A DNA stretch of 9,451 nucleotides from Gammaproteobacteria bacterium (GCA_020444765.1 JAGRHW010000127.1:1-9451), one strand, 5' to 3'. Shown: positions 1 through 6,903, numbered from the stretch's first letter. The notes: generated by a model from the sequence alone, not told the origin. Translations and numbers: made by a program.

Positions 1-107
1 CAGGAGCCAGTTATTGGCATATGGTGGATCTGGTGTGGTTGATACTTTTTCCACACAGGAGCCAGTTATTGGCATATGGTGGATCTGGTGTGGTTGATAC
101 TTTTTCC
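1..107. repeat. 55-bp exact tandem duplication at the 3' end of norE
   Basis: Bases 1-52 recur without mismatch at 56-107, giving a period of 55 bp. The bases aca (53-55) sit between the copies and probably belong to the start of the second unit, so the first unit would begin two or three bases before the window. Copy 2 runs on into unique sequence (gctggtctatg) that completes a normal cytochrome oxidase subunit III C-terminus. Because 55 is not a multiple of 3, the copies are in different frames. This is visible directly in the sequence. Whether it is a true mutation or an assembly artefact at a sequence end cannot be decided here. Confidence 0.97.
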
Positions 108-129
108 GCTGGTCTATGTGATGCGATGA
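1..129 (+). CDS. norE: NorE-like protein (cytochrome c oxidase subunit III family), C-terminal end only, frame broken by duplication
   Basis: Partial gene, cut by the left window edge. Copy 2 of the duplication, read in the frame of 58-129, gives GASYWHMVDLVWLILFPLVY and ends M-R-stop at 127-129. This is the classic last transmembrane helix of the COX3 family (YWHxVDxVW). Its position directly before norF fits NorE, an accessory membrane protein of nitric oxide reductase operons that is not part of the catalytic NorBC core. Copy 1 encodes the same residues in the frame starting at 3, but 55 bp is not a multiple of 3. A ribosome reading copy 1 correctly therefore misses the norE stop and reads on in the norF frame as far as 416. 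Conversely, the frame that would read copy 2 correctly meets a stop at 40-42 in copy 1. As given, norE is either fused to norF behind a scrambled stretch of about 27 residues, or the duplication is artefactual and the gene ends normally at 129. The family call is firm; the status of the gene is not. Confidence 0.75.
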
Positions 130-416
130 AAACCATGACGAACAACTCACAGCGCATTCGTACCGGTACCTTGATTTATCTGTTACTGCTGGGCCTGACG
201 GTGTTGACCTGGGCATTCGGCCGTGCCGGGGTGGATAGCTTATGGGCATCTTTGGCGGTGTTCTGTCTGGCCCTGTTTAAGGGACATTTGATAGGCGACT
301 TTTTTATGGGCTTAAAGAGGGTTGACGGTTTCTGGCGCTGGACCGTCGTGATATGGCTCGTGATGCTCGGTGTGCTGATCGGCACTGCATACATACTCGC
401 CGGGAGGGGAGGATAA
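126..416 (+). CDS. norF: NorF-like small membrane protein (cytochrome c oxidase subunit IV type)
   Basis: A protein of 96 residues if started at the ATG at 126, or 93 from the ATG at 135. I prefer 126 because it forms an ATGA overlap with the norE stop (127-129), typical of translational coupling. Neither start has a strong ribosome binding site. Counting from the second ATG, there are three hydrophobic helices at about residues 12-29, 35-55 and 68-88. Between helices 2 and 3 is the sequence FKGHLIGDFFMGLK, typical of prokaryotic COX4/NorF proteins. NorF acts in the cytoplasmic membrane and accompanies NorE in denitrifiers; it supports nitric oxide reductase activity but is not catalytic, and its exact role is unsettled. 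The stop overlaps the norQ start by one base. The duplication just upstream places part of norE in frame with this gene, so an automatic annotation may show a longer N-terminus. Confidence 0.82.
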   Translation: MKTMTNNSQRIRTGTLIYLLLLGLTVLTWAFGRAGVDSLWASLAVFCLALFKGHLIGDFFMGLKRVDGFWRWTVVIWLVMLGVLIGTAYILAGRGG

Positions 417-1231
417 TGGCTTTAGAACAAAAAACGGTGAAGCACTCCGCCGGACACTTGCCGTATTACCGTCCGCAGGGCGGTGAGGTGGAACTCTTCG
501 AACGTGCCTGGGCGGATCGTTTACCGGTCATGATCAAAGGGCCGACCGGCTGTGGCAAAACGCGTTTTATCCGGCATATGGCGGCCAGACTCGGACGACC
601 GCTCTATACGGTTGCCTGTCATGATGATTTAACGGCCGCCGATCTCGTTGGCCGTCATCTGATCGCCGAACAAGGGACCTACTGGTGCGATGGACCGCTG
701 ACCAGCGCGGTGCGCGAAGGCGCCATCTGTTACCTCGATGAAATCGTCGAGGCGCGCAAGGATACCACCGTGGTGCTGCACCCCTTGACCGATGACCGGC
801 GGATCCTGCCGATCGAACGCACAGGCGAGACCCTGCAGGCGCCTCCCGGTTTCATGCTTGTGGTTTCCTATAACCCCGGCTATCAGAATCTGCTGAAAGG
901 TATGAAGCCATCGACCCGCCAGCGTTTCATCGCCATGAGTTTCGACTTCCCCGAGCCGGCCATCGAGATCGAGGTACTGGTCGGTGAAAGCGGAATTGCC
1001 GAAGAGACCGCGGCCCGACTCGTCAGGCTCGCCGTTGCCCTGCGTGCACTCAAGGATCATGATCTGGAGGAAGCGGCATCCACCCGTCTGCTGGTTTATG
1101 CCGCCATGCTGATCCGTAACGGCTACGCCATGAAAGAAGCCTGCCGCGCGGCACTGGTTGAGCCGCTGAGTGACGATCCACAAACGATCGCCGCTTTGAT
1201 GGAGGTGGTGGATGCAGCCGTCGACGGATAA
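416..1231 (+). CDS. norQ: NorQ, MoxR-type AAA+ ATPase for nitric oxide reductase activation
   Basis: A 271-residue cytoplasmic ATPase of the NorQ/NirQ/CbbQ group, full length for the family. Visible motifs are Walker A GPTGCGKT (42-49), Walker B CYLDEI (105-110), a sensor-1-like SYNPGY (151-156) and a likely arginine finger in PSTRQRF (165-171). The C-terminal third is the small helical lid domain. The start is the ATG at 416, which overlaps the norF stop as TAATG and follows a very strong purine-rich ribosome binding site (gggaggggagga, 402-413). The open frame extends further upstream but inside norF, so longer starts are unlikely. In this family NorQ assembles as a ring and works with the VWA protein NorD, using ATP to activate the NorBC reductase, probably by allowing insertion of the non-haem iron FeB. 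The matching norD lies at 2613, separated by two extra genes. Confidence 0.95.
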   Translation: MALEQKTVKHSAGHLPYYRPQGGEVELFERAWADRLPVMIKGPTGCGKTRFIRHMAARLGRPLYTVACHDDLTAADLVGRHLIAEQGTYWCDGPLTSAVREGAICYLDEIVEARKDTTVVLHPLTDDRRILPIERTGETLQAPPGFMLVVSYNPGYQNLLKGMKPSTRQRFIAMSFDFPEPAIEIEVLVGESGIAEETAARLVRLAVALRALKDHDLEEAASTRLLVYAAMLIRNGYAMKEACRAALVEPLSDDPQTIAALMEVVDAAVDG

Positions 1232-1640
1232 AGACATAGTTCGGATTCCCGGTTACGCGCTTGCAGTTACCGCTGAAGTGCTCTACGTCGTTAATCTGCT
1301 GTTGCTTCCGGGCCTGGCGTTCCTGTTATTGGGGTTTCTCTATCTGACAAAACGTCAAACAGCGCCACCGCTGGCAGCCTCCCATCTGGACCAGACGATA
1401 AGCGCCAGCCTCTGGGCCGGCGTTTTGCTCGTGCTCGTCAATCTGTTGATTCTGCTGCTTGGCGGTTACAACGGCGCCTGGACCTGGGTTATTCTGATCA
1501 TCTGGTTTACAAGCTGTCACGCAACACTGGTCATGTTCGGGGTTATCGGGCTGTCCAAGGCGATGGCGGCACGCTGCTGGCGCTACCCGCTGGTAGGCAG
1601 GCCGCTGCCGGCGGACTGTCCGGGATTCGGTGAACGGTGA
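1212..1640 (+). CDS. Small membrane protein, DUF4870-like, inserted between norQ and norD
   Basis: A 142-residue protein with three hydrophobic stretches, at about 18-45, 66-85 and 90-113. After the last helix comes CWRYPLVGRPLP (122-133). The overall layout of helix, polar loop containing SHLDQTISASLW, two helices and a final RYPL motif resembles the DUF4870/Tic20-like family, but I rate that as a likeness rather than a firm assignment. The ATG at 1212 lies 20 bp inside norQ and follows ggaggtgg (1201-1208), a strong ribosome binding site; its stop overlaps the next gene as GTGA. No catalytic residues are apparent. The context suggests a membrane role in nitric oxide reductase assembly or in anchoring the neighbouring Fe-S protein, which is inference only. 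Alternatively it is a cryptic membrane subunit with no link to NOR beyond co-transcription. Confidence 0.85.
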   Translation: MQPSTDKDIVRIPGYALAVTAEVLYVVNLLLLPGLAFLLLGFLYLTKRQTAPPLAASHLDQTISASLWAGVLLVLVNLLILLLGGYNGAWTWVILIIWFTSCHATLVMFGVIGLSKAMAARCWRYPLVGRPLPADCPGFGER

Positions 1641-2611
1641 GGCGGCTATCCCTGCAACACAAGCGTCGTTACCTGCAGGCCGGCTTTTTTCTGCTTTTCC
1701 TGATTGCGCCGGTGCTAGATATCCTGCGGCTCGATCTGAATCTGGGGCACTTTATCCTGTTCGGGCACCACTGGACGCTGGGTATCGACGAGTTTATCCG
1801 CGGTGATATCGGTTCCTTCGAGGCGGCCATGAACATCGTTGTCAGAGGCTTCCTGCCGCTTGCCTTGATCGCCGGACTACTGCTTCTGTCCGCGTGGCGT
1901 TGGGGGCGGCTTTATTGCGGCTGGCTGTGTCCGCACTTTTCGGTTGTCGAAACGATCAACCGGCTGATGCGGCGCGCCAGCGGCAAGCCGAGTATCTGGG
2001 AGCGTAAAAAGCTTCCTGACGTGCTGGCTGACGGTACACGGATACAACCGGACCGACGGTACTGGTTACTGGTTCTGCCTGCCGTTATCGGCTTCGCCTT
2101 CCTGTGGGCCTTGACTTTGTTGAGCTATCTTTTGCCGCCTGTCGAGATTTACCACAACCTCGTCACCGGAAACCTGACCAGAAACCAGGCGCTGTTCCTT
2201 GGGGTGGGAACTCTGCTGTTAACGATTGAATTTGGTTTTGCCCGCCACCTTTTCTGTCGCTACGGTTGCGCGGTCGGCCTGTTCCAGAGCTTTGCCTGGA
2301 TGGCGAACGACCGTGCCATGCTTGTGGATTTTGACAAACGACGGGCAAGTGCCTGTCATCAATGTAACAATGCCTGTGATCATGTCTGCCCGATGCGTCT
2401 CCAACCGCGGACTATCAAGCGCAGGATGTTTGCCTGTACCGAGTGTGCGCAATGCATATCTGCGTGCGACAGGGTGCAGCGCGATAATCCGGAGGGCGGC
2501 CTGTTACGCTGGGTTGAAGGTGAGGAAGCCCATGAAACGGTCACCGGAGGTCGACGCCGGAACGGCCAGGGAGTTTACCGGATAGAGCCCGTCAATCCGA
2601 AGGGCGACTGA
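1637..2611 (+). CDS. Membrane-bound 4Fe-4S protein of the CcoG/NapH/NosR type, short form
   Basis: A 324-residue polytopic redox protein. Hydrophobic helices lie at about 13-30, 69-86, 143-166 and 183-200. Two membrane-edge CxxxC motifs are present: YCGWLCPH (C94, C98) and FCRYGCAVG (C207, C211). Two cytoplasmic 4Fe-4S motifs follow: C240-C243-C247-C251 with a proline after the last, and C267-C270-C273-C277. The segment after the second cluster, CDRVQRDNPEGGLLRW, matches the CcoG style (CDxV...P.GLIRY) better than NapH. True CcoG/FixG proteins are about 470 residues with a C-terminal Ig-like domain, which is absent here. CcoG reduces copper during assembly of cbb3 oxidases, which are relatives of NOR. 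The start is a GTG at 1637 overlapping the upstream stop as GTGA; the gene ends one base before norD. Likely roles are electron transfer for metal insertion into NOR or electron supply to it; both are inferences. Confidence 0.92.
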   Translation: MRRLSLQHKRRYLQAGFFLLFLIAPVLDILRLDLNLGHFILFGHHWTLGIDEFIRGDIGSFEAAMNIVVRGFLPLALIAGLLLLSAWRWGRLYCGWLCPHFSVVETINRLMRRASGKPSIWERKKLPDVLADGTRIQPDRRYWLLVLPAVIGFAFLWALTLLSYLLPPVEIYHNLVTGNLTRNQALFLGVGTLLLTIEFGFARHLFCRYGCAVGLFQSFAWMANDRAMLVDFDKRRASACHQCNNACDHVCPMRLQPRTIKRRMFACTECAQCISACDRVQRDNPEGGLLRWVEGEEAHETVTGGRRRNGQGVYRIEPVNPKGD

Positions 2612-2612
2612 A

Positions 2613-4448
2613 ATGGAAGAACAGGTTGGCGCACTTTGGCACCGTATTATTACAAGGCTGGTGAATGATCGCTATCCTGAAGCCGCCGTGCAGCTCGACG
2701 AAGTCAGGTCTGTGCTCGGCATTTATTTCAGAGCCCTCGGCGGGGATGGCGGCCTGCAGATTGAACCTGCCGATGCCACGTCGACCCATACCCGCAGAAA
2801 CTGGCTGCAACGCATGGCGGGGAGTCATCGCCGTGTGGAACTGGCGTGGCGCGATGAACGTTCGCTGCGCTTGCCGATAAAACTGGACTGGTTCGCACAA
2901 CAGTTTCTTAATCGGGATCTTTATTTCTGGCTCGCCGCGTTGGCGGTCAATGATCAAACCGCTGCCGGTACAGACTGGTTTACACATAATCAGCGCCTGA
3001 CTTGTGATGCCCTGTCGGCATGGCCCGGTTTAAGGCCCAGATACCGCAGACTTGTCGATGCACATCTTGCCCTGCGAGCCGCGCCGGATACCATGAAGCC
3101 GGATCAGGCTGCCCGCGAGCGAGCGATTCGTGTTGCATTGCTGAGGCCCGGGGATGCAGTGGAACTACCGCTCGCGGAAGGCGATCCGGCCCCCGTACCG
3201 CTGTGGCTTCATCCTTCACCCCCGGAGCCAAAAAGGCCGGCAGCGGGTAATGTCACGGACAAGGATACTGAACGCAATGGTATAAGCCGGGAGCCGGGCA
3301 ACGCGCGCCGCAAGCACGCGGAACGTATCGAATCGCCGGAGACCGGTAAGGGTTTGATCACGATTCGCATGGAAAACATCCTGACCTGGGGCGAGTTCGT
3401 TCGCGTCGATCGCGATCAGGACGAAGAAGAGGATTTAAACCGCGCCGAATCGATTCTCGACGATCTCGATAACCTGTCCATCGCGCGTAACAGGCGGGCG
3501 GCCGCCGCCTCGCTCAAATTCGATCTGGATCTTCCCGCCGAAGCCGAAGACGACCTGGTACTGGATGAGGGCCTGTTGTTGCCGGAATGGGACTGGAAAA
3601 AACAGCAACTCCTGGCCGATGCATGCCGGATCGTTCATATGGTGGCCGAGGTGTCGACGCCGGCGGAACTACCGCCGCATCTTCGTAAAACCGCAAGACG
3701 TCTACGTAACCAGTTTCAGGCCCTGGCGCCCGCACGCATCTGGCACCGGGCGCAAAGCGAGGGGCAGGAGGTCGATATCGACGCCTATCTGCGTTATTTT
3801 ACGGACCGGCTGGCAGGGCGGGCCGATAACGTACGGGGTCTGTATCGCGACCTTCGCAGCGGTGGCCGCGATCTCGCCTGTTTTCTGCTGGCTGACCTGT
3901 CACTATCGACCGACACCTGGATCAACGATCATCATCGTGTTATCGACGTGATCCGCGATTCTCTCTATCTGTTTGCCGAATCACTGTCCGCGACCGGAGA
4001 CCGGTTCGGCATGTACGGGTTTTCGTCACGCAGGAACAACCCGGTTCGCTTGCATCAGTTGAAGGAATTCGGCGAGCGCTACGATGGCGTCATACGCAGA
4101 CGTATCGCTCAGATCAAACCCGGCTACTACACGCGACTCGGGGCCGGCATCCGGTATGCCAGCAGACAGCTCAGCCTGCAGCCGGCGAACAGGCGCTTAC
4201 TGTTGATTCTGACCGATGGTAAACCGAACGATATCGATAAATACGAAGGCCGTTATGGAATCGAGGACACGCGACAGGCGATCCAGGCGGCCAGACGGCT
4301 AGGGTTACAGCCATTCTGCGTAACGATCGACCGCAGGGGTAATGATTACCTGCCACACCTGTTTGGCAACAGAGGTTATGTGGTGATTCATGATCCGGCC
4401 GAACTGCCCGGAAAACTGCCGCGACTGTATGCACAGCTGACTGCGTAA
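2613..4448 (+). CDS. norD: NorD, VWA-domain activation protein for nitric oxide reductase
   Basis: A 611-residue cytoplasmic protein close to the usual NorD length. The N-terminal 200 residues form the family-specific region. Residues about 200-300 are proline-rich and then very acidic (for example DRDQDEEEDLNRAESILDD), probably flexible. The von Willebrand factor A domain fills about 420-605, with a complete MIDAS metal site: DLSLS (D428, S430, S432), T507 in YYTRLGAG, and D535 in LTDGKPND. NorD partners the AAA+ ring of NorQ and recruits it to NorB through the MIDAS domain, so its separation from norQ by two genes is informative. The ATG at 2613 starts one base after the upstream stop, and no strong ribosome binding site is visible, which fits coupled translation. 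It is the last gene of the nor unit: a palindrome follows within 10 bp. Confidence 0.94.
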   Translation: MEEQVGALWHRIITRLVNDRYPEAAVQLDEVRSVLGIYFRALGGDGGLQIEPADATSTHTRRNWLQRMAGSHRRVELAWRDERSLRLPIKLDWFAQQFLNRDLYFWLAALAVNDQTAAGTDWFTHNQRLTCDALSAWPGLRPRYRRLVDAHLALRAAPDTMKPDQAARERAIRVALLRPGDAVELPLAEGDPAPVPLWLHPSPPEPKRPAAGNVTDKDTERNGISREPGNARRKHAERIESPETGKGLITIRMENILTWGEFVRVDRDQDEEEDLNRAESILDDLDNLSIARNRRAAAASLKFDLDLPAEAEDDLVLDEGLLLPEWDWKKQQLLADACRIVHMVAEVSTPAELPPHLRKTARRLRNQFQALAPARIWHRAQSEGQEVDIDAYLRYFTDRLAGRADNVRGLYRDLRSGGRDLACFLLADLSLSTDTWINDHHRVIDVIRDSLYLFAESLSATGDRFGMYGFSSRRNNPVRLHQLKEFGERYDGVIRRRIAQIKPGYYTRLGAGIRYASRQLSLQPANRRLLLILTDGKPNDIDKYEGRYGIEDTRQAIQAARRLGLQPFCVTIDRRGNDYLPHLFGNRGYVVIHDPAELPGKLPRLYAQLTA

Positions 4449-4457
4449 GTGACGAAT

Positions 4458-4473
4458 ACCGATGCGCATCGGT
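4458..4473 (+). terminator. Perfect 16-bp palindrome just after norD, possible weak terminator
   Basis: ACCGATGCGCATCGGT is its own reverse complement and starts 9 bases after the norD stop. As RNA it folds into a 6-bp stem with a GCGC loop, or more in a dimer. It is followed by gtaaatttat, which is A/T-rich but not a real T tract, so intrinsic termination would be weak. Its place at the end of a long operon favours a terminator or 3'-end stabiliser; a palindromic operator is the alternative. Confidence 0.4.
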
Positions 4474-4554
4474 GTAAATTTATGTGAAACACCTCAAGAA
4501 AATATTCGTTCTCGGCCAAAACCGGTGTCTTGGATATTGACCCGTGTGTAATAT

Positions 4555-4579
4555 ACATGGCGTTCGAGTGTCGCCATGT
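4555..4579 (+). repeat. 8-bp perfect inverted repeat with a 9-base loop
   Basis: ACATGGCG (4555-4562) is matched by CGCCATGT (4571-4579 region, arm 4572-4579) around ttcgagtgt. It could form an RNA hairpin in the tail of the nor transcript or in the leader of the sugar operon, or serve as a DNA-binding protein site. No run of T follows, so it is not a classic terminator. No known operator is recognised. Confidence 0.55.
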
Positions 4580-4825
4580 GACTTATTTGTATCAGGGTAA
4601 TAAAAGACAATATCAACAGCCGGTTTTCTTTTCTTTTTACCATCAGAGCCATGACAGCCGTTTTTCGCCAACTAATCGAATGAATGCAAGGAAATCATTT
4701 GAAACAGGATGAATTCAGGAAAAACGGCCAAAAACTGGCGAACACATCCACTACCAAGACAGAACCGACCCAACGACCCGAGTGATAGCTGAAGAATGGT
4801 TTTGTGACGGCTGCCCTTAACCCGA

Positions 4826-5914
4826 GTGAACAATTTTTTGCGCAGAAATTCCGCTCAAAGAGGCGGCGATCCCTCTATCCCCAAACAAGATATACCCGAT
4901 ACTTACCCTCTGGTGTCAGTCATCATTCCTGTGTACAACGAAGGCCGCTGGCTACAGCAGTTGCACAGCTCTCTCGTTAACAACGGTTATCCAGGAGAGC
5001 GACTGGAACTGATATTCGTCGATGGGGGGAGTACGGATGGCTCTGTCGAACAACTGAAGGTCTTGCAGGCCCGGTCGGGCGGGGTGAAGCTGTTTTTTAA
5101 TCCGAAGCGGAATACTTCCCGCTCGCTTAATCTGGCGATAGCCAGGGCGCGTGGTGAGTTGATTCTGCGTGCCGATGCGCATGCCTGGTACGAACGGCAC
5201 TATATCGAGCACTCGGTTCAGCGACTTCTGGCCAATCCCGGGCTCGGTGGTGTTGGAGGGCGCGCCCGGGCAGTGGGCTCGGGGAGCTTCTGCTCTTCTT
5301 GTATTGCATTGGCCGTGAACAGTCTGAGTGGCAATGGCGGAGTGGCATATCGTGTCGGCGGGCATGCACGTCTGACCGATACGATCTGGTGCGGTTGCTG
5401 GCGCCGGGAAACCTTGCAGGAGAACGGCGGGTTCAATGAAAACTGTGTCACCAATCAGGATTACGAATTGAATTTCCGCCTGCGCGCGGCAGGTAAGCCC
5501 TTGTTGTACGATCCTGCGATCCGCGCGAATTATGTTTGCCGGGATTCACTCGGCGCGCTAGCCCGGCAGTATTATCGCTATGGCCTGGGTAGGGCGCACA
5601 CTCTGTCGATACATCCCCGTTCGCTGCGTTACCGGCAGTTGCTCGCGCTTGCGCCTTTTCTGGCCATATTGATTGCACTGCTGTCTTTGCCCGTGTTGCC
5701 GTCGCTGTCGGCTCTGTTGATGGCCGGTTATCTGTTGATTCTTGTGTCGGTCAGTCTGCGTGCAATGTTCAGAGGGCAAGGGCTTGCAAAAAGTCTGGGT
5801 GTGGCGCCAAGTTTGTCGGTCATGCATCTTTGCTGGGGGGCAGGTTTCTTTGCCGGTGTATTTCGGCATATAGGCCGGGTTTTCTTTCAGCCGTTACTGC
5901 AAGGCCGGGTCTGA
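4826..5914 (+). CDS. Family 2 glycosyltransferase, ExoA-like, with C-terminal membrane segments
   Basis: A 362-residue inverting glycosyltransferase of GT-A fold. Visible motifs are SVIIPVYNE (31-39) and VDGGSTDGS (65-73) for nucleotide-sugar binding. DAH at 117-119 (in LRADAHAWYE) takes the place of the usual DxD metal site. NQDYELNFRLR (210-220) carries the likely catalytic-base region, and QYYRYGLGR is at 248-256. DAH and QYYRYG are typical of the ExoA branch of succinoglycan-type transferases. Hydrophobic segments at about 272-292, 296-312 and 332-347 should anchor it in the inner membrane. The start is a GTG at 4826; an in-frame stop at 4805 limits the choice to this, a CTG at 4811 or a TTG at 4838. 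There is no visible ribosome binding site, so the start is uncertain. It is the first gene of a three-gene overlapping unit. It probably adds one sugar to a lipid-linked oligosaccharide on the cytoplasmic side; donor and acceptor are unknown. Confidence 0.92.
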   Translation: MNNFLRRNSAQRGGDPSIPKQDIPDTYPLVSVIIPVYNEGRWLQQLHSSLVNNGYPGERLELIFVDGGSTDGSVEQLKVLQARSGGVKLFFNPKRNTSRSLNLAIARARGELILRADAHAWYERHYIEHSVQRLLANPGLGGVGGRARAVGSGSFCSSCIALAVNSLSGNGGVAYRVGGHARLTDTIWCGCWRRETLQENGGFNENCVTNQDYELNFRLRAAGKPLLYDPAIRANYVCRDSLGALARQYYRYGLGRAHTLSIHPRSLRYRQLLALAPFLAILIALLSLPVLPSLSALLMAGYLLILVSVSLRAMFRGQGLAKSLGVAPSLSVMHLCWGAGFFAGVFRHIGRVFFQPLLQGRV

Positions 5915-6903
5915 TGGCGTTACGCGTTCTGCTTGTGACCAGCGAATGGCCTTCGCCGGAGCATCCGCATCAGGTGCCGTTTATTGTTCAGCAGGTACGC
6001 TTTCTGCGTGAGCGTGGTATTGAGGTATCGGTGTTTGCATTTCGCGGTGGCAAAAGCCCGATCAACTACTTACGGGCGCGCCGCGAGCTGCGCCGCCAGC
6101 ATGATCTCGCGGGTTTTGATCTGATTCATATGCATTTTGGTCAGAGTGCGCTGCTGGTTTTTCCGGTAACAGCGCCGACCCTGGTGACCTTCTGGGGCTC
6201 GGATGTGCACGGCATTGTCAATCAGAAGGGCGAGTACAGCCGCTTCAGTACGCTGTTGCGCGGGGTCAGCCGCTGGGCTGCCCGGCAGGCGGATGAGATT
6301 ATCGTGGTTTCTTCGCGGATGCAGGCGTTATTGGGTAAACCCGCCAATGCCAGCGTGATACCGCATGGGGTCGACCTTGAATTGTTCAAACCTTCATCGA
6401 AGGCTTCAGCCAGGCAGGCTCTTGGGCTAAATCAGGAAGCCGTTTATGTGCTGTTTGCCGCGAATGAGAACCGCCCGGTCAAGCGTTATGCACTGGCAAA
6501 GGAAGCCGTAGAGAAAACCAATCACAAACTGGCATGCGAATTGTTGGCGGTGACTGAGGCTACCCATGAAGAAATGCCGCTGTGGATGAATGCGGCGGAT
6601 TGTTTGTTGTTGACCTCCAGGCATGAGGGTTCACCGACTGTCGTCAAGGAAGCGCTTGCCTGCGGTTTGCCGGTGGTGTCGGTCGATGTGGGCGACGTGC
6701 CGAAGCAGCTCGCGGGTATCGAAAACACTCGTGTCTGTAAGCAGGACGACAGTGACACAATCGCCGCAGATTTGTTTGCGGTTTTGCAGGGCCGGAAACG
6801 GGTCAATCTGACACCGGACTTGCTGCGGCGTCTGGACGAAAAGTCGGCGGTAGCTGCCTTGATCTCGGTTTACAGGCGTCTGGCTGGGAAACGGCATGAG
6901 TAA
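5914..6903 (+). CDS. GT4-type glycosyltransferase (glycosyl transferases group 1)
   Basis: A 329-residue retaining glycosyltransferase of GT-B fold, somewhat short for the family (usually about 360-400). The N-terminal domain begins with LRVLLVTSEWPSPEHPHQ and contains HMHFGQSAL (72-80) and TFWGSDVHG (92-100). The domain junction has IPHGVDLELF (149-158). The C-terminal donor-binding domain carries the EX7E motif, E238 to E246 in EGSPTVVKEALACGLPVV. The stretch between PHGVD and EX7E is compact, which explains the short length. I start it at the ATG at 5914, which overlaps the upstream stop as TGATG; the open frame runs back to 5830 but only inside the previous gene. No transmembrane helix is obvious, so it is probably a peripheral cytoplasmic enzyme working on the same glycan as its neighbours. 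Confidence 0.92.
   Translation: MALRVLLVTSEWPSPEHPHQVPFIVQQVRFLRERGIEVSVFAFRGGKSPINYLRARRELRRQHDLAGFDLIHMHFGQSALLVFPVTAPTLVTFWGSDVHGIVNQKGEYSRFSTLLRGVSRWAARQADEIIVVSSRMQALLGKPANASVIPHGVDLELFKPSSKASARQALGLNQEAVYVLFAANENRPVKRYALAKEAVEKTNHKLACELLAVTEATHEEMPLWMNAADCLLLTSRHEGSPTVVKEALACGLPVVSVDVGDVPKQLAGIENTRVCKQDDSDTIAADLFAVLQGRKRVNLTPDLLRRLDEKSAVAALISVYRRLAGKRHE

Larger units (their letters stand above)
4449..4825. other. 377-bp gap between the nor unit and the sugar cassette, no convincing gene
   Basis: This stretch is visibly richer in A and T than the genes beside it. Short open frames occur (for example 4530-4712, 4680-4712 and 4709-4792), but none has a convincing ribosome binding site or a recognisable protein. 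It contains two perfect inverted repeats, listed separately. I found no well-spaced sigma-70 promoter for the sugar genes: TTGGAT and TTGACC near 4530-4542 lie too close to TAATAT at 4549 to act together. The promoter for 4826 onward probably lies here but cannot be placed. Confidence 0.7.

Noticed and set aside
1..107. CRISPR array or satellite repeat
   Set aside because: There are only two copies, with a 3-base interval rather than spacers, and the repeat is protein-coding sequence of norE.
629..1237. A 202-codon open frame on the - strand opposite norQ
   Set aside because: It is antisense to conserved norQ sequence, has no ribosome binding site of note and no recognisable motifs.
2226..2585. 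A 119-codon + strand frame inside the Fe-S gene
   Set aside because: Its cysteines and composition come from reading the Fe-S gene out of frame; the 1637-2611 frame carries ordered 4Fe-4S motifs and transmembrane helices.
3355..3376. FNR/NNR-like half sites such as TTGATCACGATT, also near 2948 and 6113
   Set aside because: None has the full TTGAT-N4-ATCAA form and all lie inside genes. The nor promoter is presumably upstream of the window.
4530..4712. A 60-codon + strand frame in the intergenic gap, starting with TTG
   Set aside because: It has a rare start codon, no ribosome binding site and a composition unlike the neighbouring proteins, and it spans one of the inverted repeats.
4680..4792. 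Two tiny ATGA-overlapping open frames of 10 and 27 codons (4680-4712 and 4709-4792)
   Set aside because: The overlap looks like coupling, but neither has a ribosome binding site or a recognisable sequence, and both fall in non-coding-like DNA.
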